Position numbers and translations under genes: made by a program. Below the pieces are notes generated by a model. That model did no database searches and was not told where the DNA came from. It saw only the letters and a list, made by a program, of their open reading frames with translations. Of a stretch of DNA of 8,332 nt, positions 1 to 6,872 are shown piece after piece. Position 1 is the stretch's first letter; each line of letters starts with the position of its first letter. The DNA comes from an uncultured Succinatimonas sp. (lineage in GTDB: Bacteria; Pseudomonadota; Gammaproteobacteria; Enterobacterales; Succinivibrionaceae): NCBI GenBank assembly GCA_937880335.1, contig CALFLJ010000224.1, forward strand, positions 1-8,332. Reading direction: 5' to 3'.

Positions 1-264
1 AGCTGCTGATATTGCTACTACTGCACCTACAGAAATATCAATACCACCTGTTGCAATTACAAAGGTCATTCCTAATGCAAGTATGACTAGTGATGAGGCT
101 CTATAGAGAATATCAATGGGACGACCGTATAAATTACCATTGTCCATCATCTCAATTTTAAAGAAATCCTCAACAAATAAGGCATTAAATAACAAGAGCA
201 CAGCTAAGGCTACAAGTGGTAAAGCCAAGGAACTCTTGAAAAATTTTCTATAAAGATTTTCCAC
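1..264 (-). CDS. ytfT: YtfT-like galactofuranose ABC transporter permease (N-terminal 88 residues, cut by window edge)
   Basis: This is the inner-membrane permease of a CUT2-type sugar importer, which with a partner permease would form the channel for the sugar delivered by YtfQ. Only the first 88 residues are present. They contain a first hydrophobic segment (about residues 12-31), then GRPIDILYRAS and LALGMTFVIATGGIDISVGA, which closely match E. coli YtfT (GSPIDIL, GMTLVIATGGIDLSVGA as I recall it). I chose the GTG at 264-262: AGGAG at 275-271 precedes it by 6 nt and no better start is visible. The gene overlaps the end of ytfR by 17 bp, which suggests translational coupling. Family identity is secure. 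The substrate (galactofuranose, possibly galactopyranose) follows from E. coli work and is not shown here. A yjfF-like second permease is expected beyond the left edge. Confidence 0.9.
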   Translation of the reverse strand, partial: MENLYRKFFKSSLALPLVALAVLLLFNALFVEDFFKIEMMDNGNLYGRPIDILYRASSLVILALGMTFVIATGGIDISVGAVVAISAA

Positions 265-1783
265 GATAATCTCCTGCAATAGCCTGCATAATATGTGCAG
301 TTGTAATTTCCTCGTCGTTAAGTTCAGTTACCTTTTCATGATCACGAATAATTAAAACTCTAGAACAGGTTCTAACCATCTCTCCCATTTCGCCTGAAAT
401 AAAGACAACTGACATGCCTTGTTCCTTAGCTAAGGAAACAGCTAAACGCTCAATTTCAGTTTTGGTACCAACATCAATTCCTCGTGTAGGTTCATCTAGA
501 ATTAAGAGCTTAGGTTGTGTTGCAAGCCATCTTGCAATAATTACCTTCTGCTGATTTCCTCCCGAAAGGTTTTTTATAAGCTGTTCGCGATCTGATACTT
601 TAATGCGTAAAAGATCAATGTAATAATCAGCAAGTTCATTTTGTTTAGCACGAGGAATATGTGTAAACATTCCTTTTTTAGCTTGCATAGCCAAGATAAT
701 GTTTTCACGTACTGAAAGATCACCTATAATCCCCTGTACCTTACGATCCTCAGGACAGAAAGCTATGCTTTTTTTCATCATGTCCATTGGAGATTTCACA
801 GAAATCTCAGTACCATCAATTTCTATAGTTCCATTACTCTTTTGTAAGGTTCCAAATATGGTTTCAGCAATCTCAGAACGTCCTGAACCTAAAAGGCCAG
901 CAAAGCCCATAACCTCACCTTCTTTAATATTCATGGAGAGACTTTTAACCTTGCCAGGTACAGTAACGTTATTTGTATCTAAGAATATTTTCTCGTGAGC
1001 TATCGATTTATCGACATTACTCTCAATCTCACCTTCTTTAATTTCTTTTCCCATCATTTTAGAAATCAAAGAAATGCGCTCTAAATTCTTAATTTCATAC
1101 TCACCTACATAGCTTCCGTCACGTAAAACTGTAATTCTGTCGCAGATACTGTAAATTTGCTCTAGGAAGTGGGAAATAAAGATAATAGAAATACCTTGCT
1201 CTTTTAAGCTACGCATAATCATAAAGAGACTTTCTGTCTCTTTATCAGATAAGGATGAGGTGGGTTCATCTAAGATTAGGATTTTACATTTAGTATCAAT
1301 TGCTCGAGCAATAGCTATCATCTGCTGCATTGCAACAGGATAGAAATTAAGTTCCTTATTAACATCAATATCTATCTGAAGCTTATCTTGCAGTAAAGTT
1401 TTAGCCATTTTAGACATAGTAGCCCAATCGATACGACCAAAAGAACCACGTGGCTCACGACCAATATAGATATTTTCTGCAACAGATAAATTTGCACAAA
1501 GATTTACTTCCTGATAAACAGTGGAAATACCCATCTTTTGACTTTGCAGAGGGGTTTGAGGATTTATGATCTTGCCATCATAAATAATCTCACCTGATGT
1601 TTTGTGGTAAACACCTGTCAAAACCTTGATTAAGGTTGATTTACCAGCGCCATTCTCCCCCATAAGGGAGTGAATTTCACCTTTCTTTAAATTAAAAGTG
1701 ACATCCTTTAAGGCTTTCACACCAGGAAAAAACATATCAATATGTTTCATCTGTAATATGCAGTCATTGTCACTTAAGGCCAT
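248..1783 (-). CDS. ytfR: Sugar ABC transporter ATP-binding protein YtfR (galactofuranose importer)
   Basis: This 511-residue protein is the cytoplasmic ATPase that powers the importer, with two fused nucleotide-binding domains as usual for the RbsA/MglA/YtfR family. Domain 1 has Walker A GENGAGKST (42-50), Q-loop Q91, a degenerate signature YPVAMQQM (148-155), Walker B ILILDEPT with E173, and H-loop H205. Domain 2 has the family's modified Walker A GLLGSGRSE (297-305, no Lys-Thr), signature LSGGNQQK (406-413) and Walker B LLILDEPTRGID (E431). The H-loop histidine is absent from domain 2 (ISGEMGEM). One active and one atypical ATP site is normal for this family. The ATG is supported by AGGAGG at 1794-1789, 5 nt upstream. 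It lies 115 bp after ytfQ, with a hairpin between, and overlaps ytfT by 17 bp. Confidence 0.95.
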   Translation of the reverse strand: MALSDNDCILQMKHIDMFFPGVKALKDVTFNLKKGEIHSLMGENGAGKSTLIKVLTGVYHKTSGEIIYDGKIINPQTPLQSQKMGISTVYQEVNLCANLSVAENIYIGREPRGSFGRIDWATMSKMAKTLLQDKLQIDIDVNKELNFYPVAMQQMIAIARAIDTKCKILILDEPTSSLSDKETESLFMIMRSLKEQGISIIFISHFLEQIYSICDRITVLRDGSYVGEYEIKNLERISLISKMMGKEIKEGEIESNVDKSIAHEKIFLDTNNVTVPGKVKSLSMNIKEGEVMGFAGLLGSGRSEIAETIFGTLQKSNGTIEIDGTEISVKSPMDMMKKSIAFCPEDRKVQGIIGDLSVRENIILAMQAKKGMFTHIPRAKQNELADYYIDLLRIKVSDREQLIKNLSGGNQQKVIIARWLATQPKLLILDEPTRGIDVGTKTEIERLAVSLAKEQGMSVVFISGEMGEMVRTCSRVLIIRDHEKVTELNDEEITTAHIMQAIAGDYRGKSL

Positions 1784-1794
1784 AAAGCCCTCCT
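1784..1794 (-). promoter_or_regulatory. Strong ribosome binding site of ytfR
   Basis: AGGAGG (1794-1789) ends 5 nt before the ytfR ATG. It is a perfect anti-SD match and gives ytfR its own entry site downstream of the intercistronic hairpin. Confidence 0.85.
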
Positions 1795-1835
1795 GAATGC
1801 AGGTTCTATGAATTATAATTCTTATGCTTTAAAAC

Positions 1836-1862
1836 AATCAGGATGCCTAAAGCATCCTGATT
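1836..1862 (-). terminator. Intercistronic hairpin between ytfQ and ytfR (attenuator or mRNA 3'-end stabiliser)
   Basis: There is a perfect 11-bp inverted repeat, AATCAGGATGC (1836-1846) and GCATCCTGATT (1852-1862), with a 5-nt loop. On the minus strand the stem is followed only by GTTTTAAAG, so the U-tract is short and termination should be partial. It lies 37 nt after the ytfQ stop. A hairpin here fits the common pattern in binding-protein transporters, where the abundant periplasmic protein is made in excess of the ATPase and permease. The structure is read directly; the role is inferred. Confidence 0.75.
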
Positions 1863-1898
1863 TAAGACTTAAGTTTAGTTTAAAATAAAGCTAAACTA

Positions 1899-2888
1899 TT
1901 AGTACTTACGAGTCGGGAATACTTCCTTAGCTGTTTCAGCAGGATAAACACCTTCCTCTACGAATACACTCTTAGGTACAGCCTCACCGTTTAAGATCTT
2001 CTTGGCTGTCTCAAAGAAGAGTTCGCCTTGTAGAGGATTGCATTCAACAGTAGCATTGGCCTTACCTTCAATCATGGCCTGGCAAATACCCTTAACGCCG
2101 TCAACAGAAACAATTACGATATCCTTAGCAGGTACCAAGCCTGCAGCCTCAATGGACTGAATTGCACCTAACGCCATATCGTCATTCATAGAGAACAGGA
2201 CATCAATATCATTACGGTAGTTCTTTAGGAAGGATTCCATAACCTCCTGGCCCTTTTGACGGGTAAAGTCACCAGTCTGAGATGCTAGGATATTGTAACG
2301 ATCCTTATTAGGTGATGCGTTCAATGCCTCGCTAAAGCCCTTACCACGGCCTGTTGCAGCAGATGAACCTACTGTACCCTCTAAGATAACAATGTTAATC
2401 TTGTCACCACCATTACGAGGCTTTATGTTCTTCTCTGTAATGTAGTTATCAATCCAGTCAAAGGCTTTCTTACCTTCGGTAACAGAGTCTGTACCAATCT
2501 TTGCTACATAGAGATCAGGATCTGAAACAGTTAAATCACGATCCATTACAAGTACAGGGATCTTAGCGCGTTTTGCCTCACGTAAAATATTGTCCCAGCC
2601 TGTTGCAACAATCGGAACGAAGCCAATTAAATCAACCTTTTGAGCAATGAAAGTACGGATAGCTTTGATTTGATTCTCTTGCTTTTGCTGAGCATCAGAA
2701 AACTTTAGGTTAACACCGGCTTTCTCTGCATTTGCTTTAACATCATTGGTATTAGCAGTACGCCATTCAGACTCAGCACCAATCTGAGAGAAACCAATAG
2801 TGATCTGCTTTGCATAAGATGCACTCATGGTAGAGGCAGCAATAACAGCACCTAGGCTAACGGCTAACATTGCTTTAACTAACTTCAT
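1899..2888 (-). CDS. ytfQ: YtfQ-like galactofuranose ABC transporter periplasmic binding protein
   Basis: This is the periplasmic sugar-binding protein of the importer (329 residues, peripla_BP_4/RbsB-like fold). A typical Sec signal peptide (K2, K5, hydrophobic core 6-20) would be cleaved near SYA-26, just before KQITIGFSQIG. Several blocks match E. coli YtfQ as I recall it: GFSQIGAESEWR (32-43), QQKQENQIKAIRTF (67-80), PIVATGWDNIL (92-102), TGDFTRQKGQEVMESF (205-220), and MNDDMALGAIQSIEAAG (234-250). The ATG is supported by AAGGAG at 2899-2894, 5 nt upstream. The stop TAA is followed at once by TAG, giving tandem stops. It is the first gene of a ytfQ-ytfR-ytfT transcription unit. Operator-like repeats in the leader suggest induction by a sugar through a LacI/GalR-type repressor, which is not in this window. 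Confidence 0.95.
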   Translation of the reverse strand: MKLVKAMLAVSLGAVIAASTMSASYAKQITIGFSQIGAESEWRTANTNDVKANAEKAGVNLKFSDAQQKQENQIKAIRTFIAQKVDLIGFVPIVATGWDNILREAKRAKIPVLVMDRDLTVSDPDLYVAKIGTDSVTEGKKAFDWIDNYITEKNIKPRNGGDKINIVILEGTVGSSAATGRGKGFSEALNASPNKDRYNILASQTGDFTRQKGQEVMESFLKNYRNDIDVLFSMNDDMALGAIQSIEAAGLVPAKDIVIVSVDGVKGICQAMIEGKANATVECNPLQGELFFETAKKILNGEAVPKSVFVEEGVYPAETAKEVFPTRKY

Positions 2889-2940
2889 AACGACTCCTTA
2901 AGAAATTAATACTTCCTAATCATTAAGATGGAAGCTTTTA

Positions 2941-2970
2941 TAAACGTTTACGTAAATCAACGTTTACGTT
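2941..2970 (-). promoter_or_regulatory. Overlapping LacI/GalR-type operator candidates in the ytfQ leader
   Basis: TAAACGTTTA (2941-2950) is a perfect 10-bp palindrome with the central CG typical of LacI-family sites. TCAACGTTTA (2957-2966) repeats it 16 bp away with one mismatch. The same stretch contains CGTAAA/TTTACG arms (2951-2956 and 2963-2968) and AACGT/ACGTT arms (2959-2963 and 2966-2970). A weaker TTTTACGTT copy follows to 2977. A candidate -10, TATAAC, lies at 2980-2975 on the minus strand, so a bound repressor would sit on the transcription start. No convincing -35 accompanies it. The repeats are direct observation; the regulator family is inferred from symmetry. Confidence 0.6.
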
Positions 2971-3028
2971 TTACGTTATATTTATTCTAGTTAAAATTTA
3001 TTATTGTTTAATATTTAAACTTAAAAGA

Positions 3029-3044
3029 TGTGAATACCATGTCA
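3029..3044 (-). promoter_or_regulatory. CRP-like site upstream of ytfQ
   Basis: TGTGA-N6-TGTCA (3029-3033 and 3040-3044), flanked by A/T runs, matches the left CRP half-site fully and the right half (TCACA) at only part of its positions. If transcription starts about 7 nt after the TATAAC at 2980-2975, the site is centred near -68, roughly a class I distance. Catabolite control of a sugar importer is plausible, but the match is imperfect and the region is AT-rich. Confidence 0.3.
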
Positions 3045-3374
3045 TTTTTTTTTAAATAAAAACAAAAAAATAGATCTAAATCACTATTTATATTAAAAAT
3101 ATTAAGCTGTTAAAACCTTAAATAACAAACATACCTAATTTGTATTAAAGCTTATAAGGTTCAGAGCAACTCTATCACAAAAGATAGAAATAAATTATTG
3201 CTAGTATTTTACAAACGGTTGTAATAATGTAATTTTTAAGCGAAGTTTTATAAGTAAGTTTTGCGTTTAAAAAAATCAGAAACTTAAAATTTAGAACAAA
3301 ATCAAATATTATTACTGTAGAAAAAATCTTTACACTATGATTTAACTTAAGATTTTTCCCTATGTTTTAGGACT

Positions 3375-3420
3375 GTATGAGTCAATACTTTATTAAAGCT
3401 TGGTATTCATTCACTCATAC
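3375..3420. repeat. Imperfect long hairpin in the intergenic region
   Basis: Outer arms GTATGAGT (3375-3382) and ACTCATAC (3413-3420) pair perfectly. After an asymmetric internal loop (1 nt against 5 nt), inner arms AATAC (3384-3388) and GTATT (3403-3407) also pair. That gives 13 pairs around a 14-nt loop. No T-run follows on either strand, so it is not a standard terminator. The function is unknown. Confidence 0.5.
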
Positions 3421-3484
3421 AAGACAATTAAAAATAATTTGATGCAATTGGGGATAACAATATTTCTAACGAAGAAAATTTGCA

Positions 3485-3506
3485 TAAAAGCTTTTATAAG
3501 CTTTTA
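3485..3506. repeat. Perfect 9-bp inverted repeat (AAGCTTTTA motif)
   Basis: TAAAAGCTT (3485-3493) and AAGCTTTTA (3498-3506) form a perfect stem with a TTAT loop; AAGCTTTTA also recurs as a direct repeat (3489-3497 and 3498-3506). A run of A then T follows (3506-3515). It is AT-rich and could be structural only. Confidence 0.45.
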
Positions 3507-3699
3507 AAAATTTTTGAAGGGGGTTAAAGGAGTTTTCTTTATCTTTATTATTTAATCATATAAAAACTCACAAAGTTCGAGTTTTAAAGATCAAAATTTC
3601 CTCCATAAAATATTCAATTAAAAGCTAAAAAGTCGCAAATGGATTTTGTTATATTATTAGGTGATCTTAGAGACTAAGAATAGCGTAATAGTCAAAACT

Positions 3700-3726
3700 A
3701 TTAAGGGCAGTTAATCTGCCCTTAAT
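3700..3726 (-). terminator. Rho-independent-type terminator of the lipoprotein/SrfA-like operon
   Basis: A perfect 11-bp inverted repeat, ATTAAGGGCAG (3700-3710) and CTGCCCTTAAT (3716-3726), has a 5-nt loop and starts 6 nt after the stop codon of the last lipoprotein gene. On the minus strand the stem is followed by AGTTTTGAC, a short U-stretch. Position and GC-rich core support a terminator. Confidence 0.8.
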
Positions 3727-3732
3727 CATAAA

Positions 3733-4230
3733 TTAAAATTCTCCGCCTAAGGATGACTCTAAATCCTCACATTCACGCAGAATCCTTTCATACTCGTTTT
3801 TCTTTTTCAAAAGTGCATCACTATCTGATCCTTGACGCATTTTTTCAACTTGACCTCGAGTATTTGCAATCTTAGCCTGTAAATCTTTATTTAAGGCTTG
3901 TTTACTTTTAAGACGCATTTCAAGATTATATAGCTCATCATCTATATTATCTAAAGCTCTTTGACGCTCAGATAAATTACCGTAAACTATCTTGTTTTCA
4001 TCTAAGAGCTTCTCAAACTTTTCATTAAGATAAGTTTGCTCTTGACGCAGTGCTTGCAAATTCGCCTTTTTATCATCTACACGCTTTTCATAAGATCCAG
4101 AAAAAACACATCCCATCTTATCTAAAAGACTAGGATCACTTATTGATGGATCACATTCCTCAGGAGTTGTAGTACAAGCATTAAGGCTCAGACATAAAGA
4201 AACCCCTAATACCATTACAAATTTTTTCAT
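3733..4230 (-). CDS. Small coiled-coil lipoprotein (unrecognised family)
   Basis: This is a 165-residue predicted lipoprotein that I cannot assign to a named family. A short signal peptide (K2, K3, hydrophobic 4-16) ends in the lipobox LNAC, with C19 as the lipidation site. The following Thr is not an inner-membrane retention signal, so outer-membrane placement is likely. Residues 50-160 are almost entirely charged and leucine-rich heptad-like helix, as in a coiled coil. Cysteines remain at 26, 41 and 154. The ATG is preceded by AAGGAG (4240-4235) with 4 nt spacing and lies 13 bp after the upstream lipoprotein gene, so the two are co-transcribed and perhaps form a coiled-coil pair. It is the last gene before the terminator. 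A structural or tethering role in the envelope is inferred from architecture only. Confidence 0.85.
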   Translation of the reverse strand: MKKFVMVLGVSLCLSLNACTTTPEECDPSISDPSLLDKMGCVFSGSYEKRVDDKKANLQALRQEQTYLNEKFEKLLDENKIVYGNLSERQRALDNIDDELYNLEMRLKSKQALNKDLQAKIANTRGQVEKMRQGSDSDALLKKKNEYERILRECEDLESSLGGEF

Positions 4231-4243
4231 ATAGCTCCTTAAA

Positions 4244-4945
4244 TTAAGCCGCTAATCCAACATTATATTTTTGGTAACTGTCAATTGCAGCTAAAAGATC
4301 AGCTCTTCTTTCCTTTAACTCTGCAATCTTTTTATCATAGGCTTGAAGCTCAGATTTATTAGCTCCTTGTTCACCCAACTCTTTTCTAGCATTTTCATGA
4401 GATACGATCTTGTCGTCAATATTCTTTAAAGTATCCCTACAGTAAGCAATATTAGCATTAACATCAGCTAATTTCTTATTAAGATCTTTCTTTGAAGCTG
4501 TACCTTTTGCAATATTACTATTTATCTTAGCTAATTGAGCCTTATCCTTTTCCATGACTGATTTAGTTGTTTCAGTCATGTTCTTTATCTCATCAACATC
4601 CTTTTGCGCAATATCAATTGCCGCATTTAATTGATCCTCAGTATTTTTATAATTATTTTTTATATTATCAAAAACGTAGTTTGCAGAAATACCTACAACA
4701 AAACCTGCAGTGCCGGCGATAGCAGAACATGCTAATTTATTGTCAGCGTTTGAAACAAGACAGGCTAAAACACCAGCACCTGCACCAACTAAGCCTGCAG
4801 TAATACCTGATTTTGAAAAGAAATGAGATGAACTTTTTTCAAGTTCAGGATCAACCTGACCTTCTTGAGAAGAAGATGTAGAAAGACAACCCTGTAAAGC
4901 CAAAAGAGCAGAAAATGCTATGGTTAATGCTGTTTTTTTAAACAT
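4244..4945 (-). CDS. Lipoprotein with glycine-zipper-like segment and long coiled coil (unrecognised family)
   Basis: This is a 233-residue predicted lipoprotein of no named family I recognise. The signal peptide ends in the lipobox LQGC, with C20 lipidated and Leu at +2, pointing to the outer membrane. Residues 47-90 form a Gly/Ala-rich hydrophobic stretch with spaced glycines (G47, G51, G54, G56, G58, then G78, G81, G85), which resembles the glycine-zipper segments of some outer-membrane lipoproteins. Residues 95-225 are lysine/glutamate-rich helix likely to form coiled coils. I chose the ATG at 4945-4943 because AAGAGG (4956-4951) precedes it by 5 nt. The in-frame GTG at 4951 would overlap that ribosome site. 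It lies 115 bp after the SrfA-like gene, probably with its own promoter in the gap, and 13 bp before the next lipoprotein gene. Confidence 0.85.
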   Translation of the reverse strand: MFKKTALTIAFSALLALQGCLSTSSSQEGQVDPELEKSSSHFFSKSGITAGLVGAGAGVLACLVSNADNKLACSAIAGTAGFVVGISANYVFDNIKNNYKNTEDQLNAAIDIAQKDVDEIKNMTETTKSVMEKDKAQLAKINSNIAKGTASKKDLNKKLADVNANIAYCRDTLKNIDDKIVSHENARKELGEQGANKSELQAYDKKIAELKERRADLLAAIDSYQKYNVGLAA

Positions 4946-4951
4946 AAACAC

Positions 4952-5060
4952 CTCTTAATTATTTTATATATATAATATATAAGTTTATATTTTAATATAA
5001 ATTTTAACCACAATACAATGTAAAAGGTTTTATTTTACACTCTCACTAACAATTGTTAGA
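4952..5060 (-). promoter_or_regulatory. Candidate promoter and 14-bp palindrome ahead of the two lipoprotein genes
   Basis: This 109-bp gap is extremely AT-rich. Minus-strand sigma70-like pairings are TTTACA (5024-5019) with TTTATA (5001-4996), 17 nt apart, or TTGTGG (5013-5008) with TATAAA (4989-4984), 18 nt apart. Base composition makes chance matches easy, so the exact pair is uncertain. CTAACAATTGTTAG (5046-5059) is a perfect 14-bp palindrome right after the SrfA-like stop and just upstream of these elements, as an operator could be. TGTAAAA/TTTTACA (5019-5039) is a further 7-bp stem with a 7-nt loop. Confidence 0.4.
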
Positions 5061-6872
5061 TTAATGTCTAATTTCAATTCCAAAACTCTCTTCATTGCCA
5101 CTTTCATCTACATAGCTTGCCTTACACTTATTCTGCCCTCCATTCCCAGGCTCACAGCTAACATTTGGCAACACATATACACTACCATTATTACATTTAG
5201 CATTCTGTGATAAATTGTTAATTTGCAACTGTCCATTTTGCATTACAGCTTTAATATCGCCGACACAATTTACGCCATCATGTTGCTTTATTACAACCTT
5301 ACCTTTTCCATCCTTGTTAAAACTATAAGATAAGTTAACAGGACGTCCTGTATTTTTTGATACCAAAGGAGATTTTACAAGCCAATTACCATAAAGCTTT
5401 TCTACAGCGCCACTATTTATATCATCCTTTGAAATACTCATAGGTTTGGTGTTTAAAAATCTATTATTATCTGCAACATATGGAGCATCAACTGGATTAT
5501 TTACTTCATTATTATTTAAATTATTTTCATCAGAAACTAAGGGAGCACTCTCGCCTAGAACAGGTGGATTTTTTATATTGTTATTATCTCCATTTAAACT
5601 AGTAGCTCTTACATCAGGATTATTTCCTTCATTTACATCCTCATTATCTGAGCCTAAGTTTTCCATTAAATTCTGATTACCTTGAGGCAATTCTTCTTTA
5701 CCATTAGGTGAATCTGATGTAAGCCCATTATCTTCACCTTTTGCATTTTCAGATAAAGTGTTTAAATCTTCTTGATTTATTACACCATCTAAATTGGTAT
5801 CAGCTTTTTCTAAATCTTTTTTATCCAAAAGACCATCATGATTTAGGTCAATTAAAGCCTTATCATTATCATCAACAACTCCATCATGATTTAAATCAAT
5901 AAAGCCAAGATCGTTAAGATCAATTATTCCATCTGAATTTAAATCAGGAAGTTTTGTAAGACTTTGCTCTAATGGTTTATCAATATAAATTTCTGGAATT
6001 TCAAGACCTAAAGCACTGCTGTTATTTAAACCTAAATTGACTCCATCCTCCTTATTATCTATAGTTTTTTCTGCAACTACTTCATTTTTAGGAGGTATAG
6101 GAGATATATGAACGTCTTTTGCAAATAAACCTAAAATCCATGGTAAAAGGAATTTCCAGAACAAAAATCCCAAAAGAATAAGTGCTAAAAGAGCGATTAA
6201 AAGCCACAGTAAGGGTAAAAGACAACCTTTATTGTTTTTTATAACCTCAACTTTTGATGAATCAACCCTACCTGCAGCTTGAGAATTTACATTTTCATTC
6301 TTTACAGTAGAACTTTCATTAAACGTAAAATCCTTATATAAATTGTTACGTAAACGTGTAAAAGGGGCTCCTTCTAGAAATTCTCCTGCTAATGTAAATC
6401 CCCAGAAGGTAATTACAGGTGTCCCGTCTACTATAAATAAACAGGATTCATCTGGGTAATGTAAAGCCGGCAGATCTTCGCCACTATGCGATCCTTTTAA
6501 AAAATGATAAAAAAGACGATCATTGCTGTTTGAGATTTTATTTTTTAGTGAATCTGCATAAACATCAATTTTCGCATAAATATCCTCTAAGGTTACTAAA
6601 GCACGACGCTTTTCATCCTCTGAGGCACTGCTCCAACTTACAATATCGTAATCCTGACCTTTGCGAGGTTCAAATGGAACATACCAATCGATATGATTTG
6701 TACCAATAGAGGAGCGAGGAATGGCTAAAATTCTAGTAACATCCTCACCTAAGCTAGTTTCATTTTTTAAAGCATTGATAAAAGACTCGGCATTACGCCA
6801 TACTAAAACTCCGTCCTCACCAATAGCTGAATATTTATGCAGTTCACCGCTGTTTAAAATAGTACTTTTCAT
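5061..6872 (-). CDS. SrfA-like membrane protein with four EF-hand/dockerin-like loops
   Basis: This 603-residue protein resembles SrfA, the first component of the SrfABC virulence/toxin locus described in Salmonella and Xenorhabdus. The N-terminal part (1-215) carries the SrfA-style opening SGELHKYSAIGEDGVLVWR and the IDWYVPFEP block (61-69). A hydrophobic segment at 218-251 follows a basic stretch, so the N-terminus should be cytoplasmic and the rest periplasmic. Residues 310-369 hold four calcium-loop motifs, followed by an Asn/Asp-rich low-complexity linker (about 375-470). The C-terminal domain (480-603) begins with a GNW motif and has four cysteines (536, 560, 573, 583), enough for two disulfides, which also suits SrfA. 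It lies 59 bp after the VWA gene. An in-frame stop 12 nt upstream fixes the ATG, whose ribosome site is displaced by a hairpin. The family call is from memory of motifs; the molecular function is unknown. Confidence 0.7.
   Translation of the reverse strand: MKSTILNSGELHKYSAIGEDGVLVWRNAESFINALKNETSLGEDVTRILAIPRSSIGTNHIDWYVPFEPRKGQDYDIVSWSSASEDEKRRALVTLEDIYAKIDVYADSLKNKISNSNDRLFYHFLKGSHSGEDLPALHYPDESCLFIVDGTPVITFWGFTLAGEFLEGAPFTRLRNNLYKDFTFNESSTVKNENVNSQAAGRVDSSKVEVIKNNKGCLLPLLWLLIALLALILLGFLFWKFLLPWILGLFAKDVHISPIPPKNEVVAEKTIDNKEDGVNLGLNNSSALGLEIPEIYIDKPLEQSLTKLPDLNSDGIIDLNDLGFIDLNHDGVVDDNDKALIDLNHDGLLDKKDLEKADTNLDGVINQEDLNTLSENAKGEDNGLTSDSPNGKEELPQGNQNLMENLGSDNEDVNEGNNPDVRATSLNGDNNNIKNPPVLGESAPLVSDENNLNNNEVNNPVDAPYVADNNRFLNTKPMSISKDDINSGAVEKLYGNWLVKSPLVSKNTGRPVNLSYSFNKDGKGKVVIKQHDGVNCVGDIKAVMQNGQLQINNLSQNAKCNNGSVYVLPNVSCEPGNGGQNKCKASYVDESGNEESFGIEIRH
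5766..5945 (-). repeat. Four tandem 48-bp units encoding DxNxDG calcium-binding loops
   Basis: Within the SrfA-like gene, residues 310-369 repeat every 16 residues: DLNSDGIIDLND (310), DLNHDGVVDDND (326), DLNHDGLLDKKD (342) and DTNLDGVINQED (358). Each fits the D-x-N-x-D-G-x-(I/V/L)-(D/N)-x-x-D pattern of EF-hand/dockerin loops. Exact 48-bp spacing points to tandem duplication. They lie on the predicted periplasmic side, just after the membrane segment. Confidence 0.85.

Larger units (their letters stand above)
2889..3732. other. 844-bp AT-rich intergenic region without a supportable gene
   Basis: This is the gap between the ytfQ start and the stop of the upstream lipoprotein operon. I found no reading frame on either strand with a start, ribosome site and protein-like composition. 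An AAAGGAG on the plus strand near 3526 has no start codon behind it. The region holds the ytfQ control sites (2941-3044), a small palindrome GTTTAA-TAT-TTAAAC (3006-3020), the imperfect hairpin at 3375-3420, the repeat at 3485-3506, a weak stem AAAACTC/GAGTTTT (3563-3585), short stems at 3665-3702, and the terminator at 3700-3726. A small RNA cannot be excluded, but none is recognised. Confidence 0.7.

Noticed and set aside
866..895. Missing Walker A lysine in the second ATPase domain of YtfR
   Set aside because: The GxxGxGRxE form is normal for the second domain of this sugar-importer ATPase family and is not a mutation.
699..998. Plus-strand open frame of 99 codons opposite ytfR
   Set aside because: It lies wholly within the clearly conserved ytfR gene on the other strand, has no ribosome site of note, and its product shows no recognisable features.
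3301..3360. TATGAT near 3336 as a plus-strand promoter
   Set aside because: No acceptable -35 lies 16-18 nt upstream and no gene follows; such hexamers are expected by chance in AT-rich DNA.
3526..3532. Plus-strand AAAGGAG suggesting a small gene in the intergenic region
   Set aside because: No ATG, GTG or TTG with an open frame follows at a usable distance.
4949..4951. GTG as the start of the glycine-zipper lipoprotein
   Set aside because: It overlaps the AAGAGG ribosome site, while the ATG 6 nt further on has ideal 5-nt spacing and a normal signal peptide.
5446..5676. Plus-strand open frame of 76 codons opposite the SrfA-like gene
   Set aside because: It is antisense to the Asn/Asp-rich linker, whose codons read as Leu/Phe/Ser on the other strand, so its hydrophobic look is a by-product.
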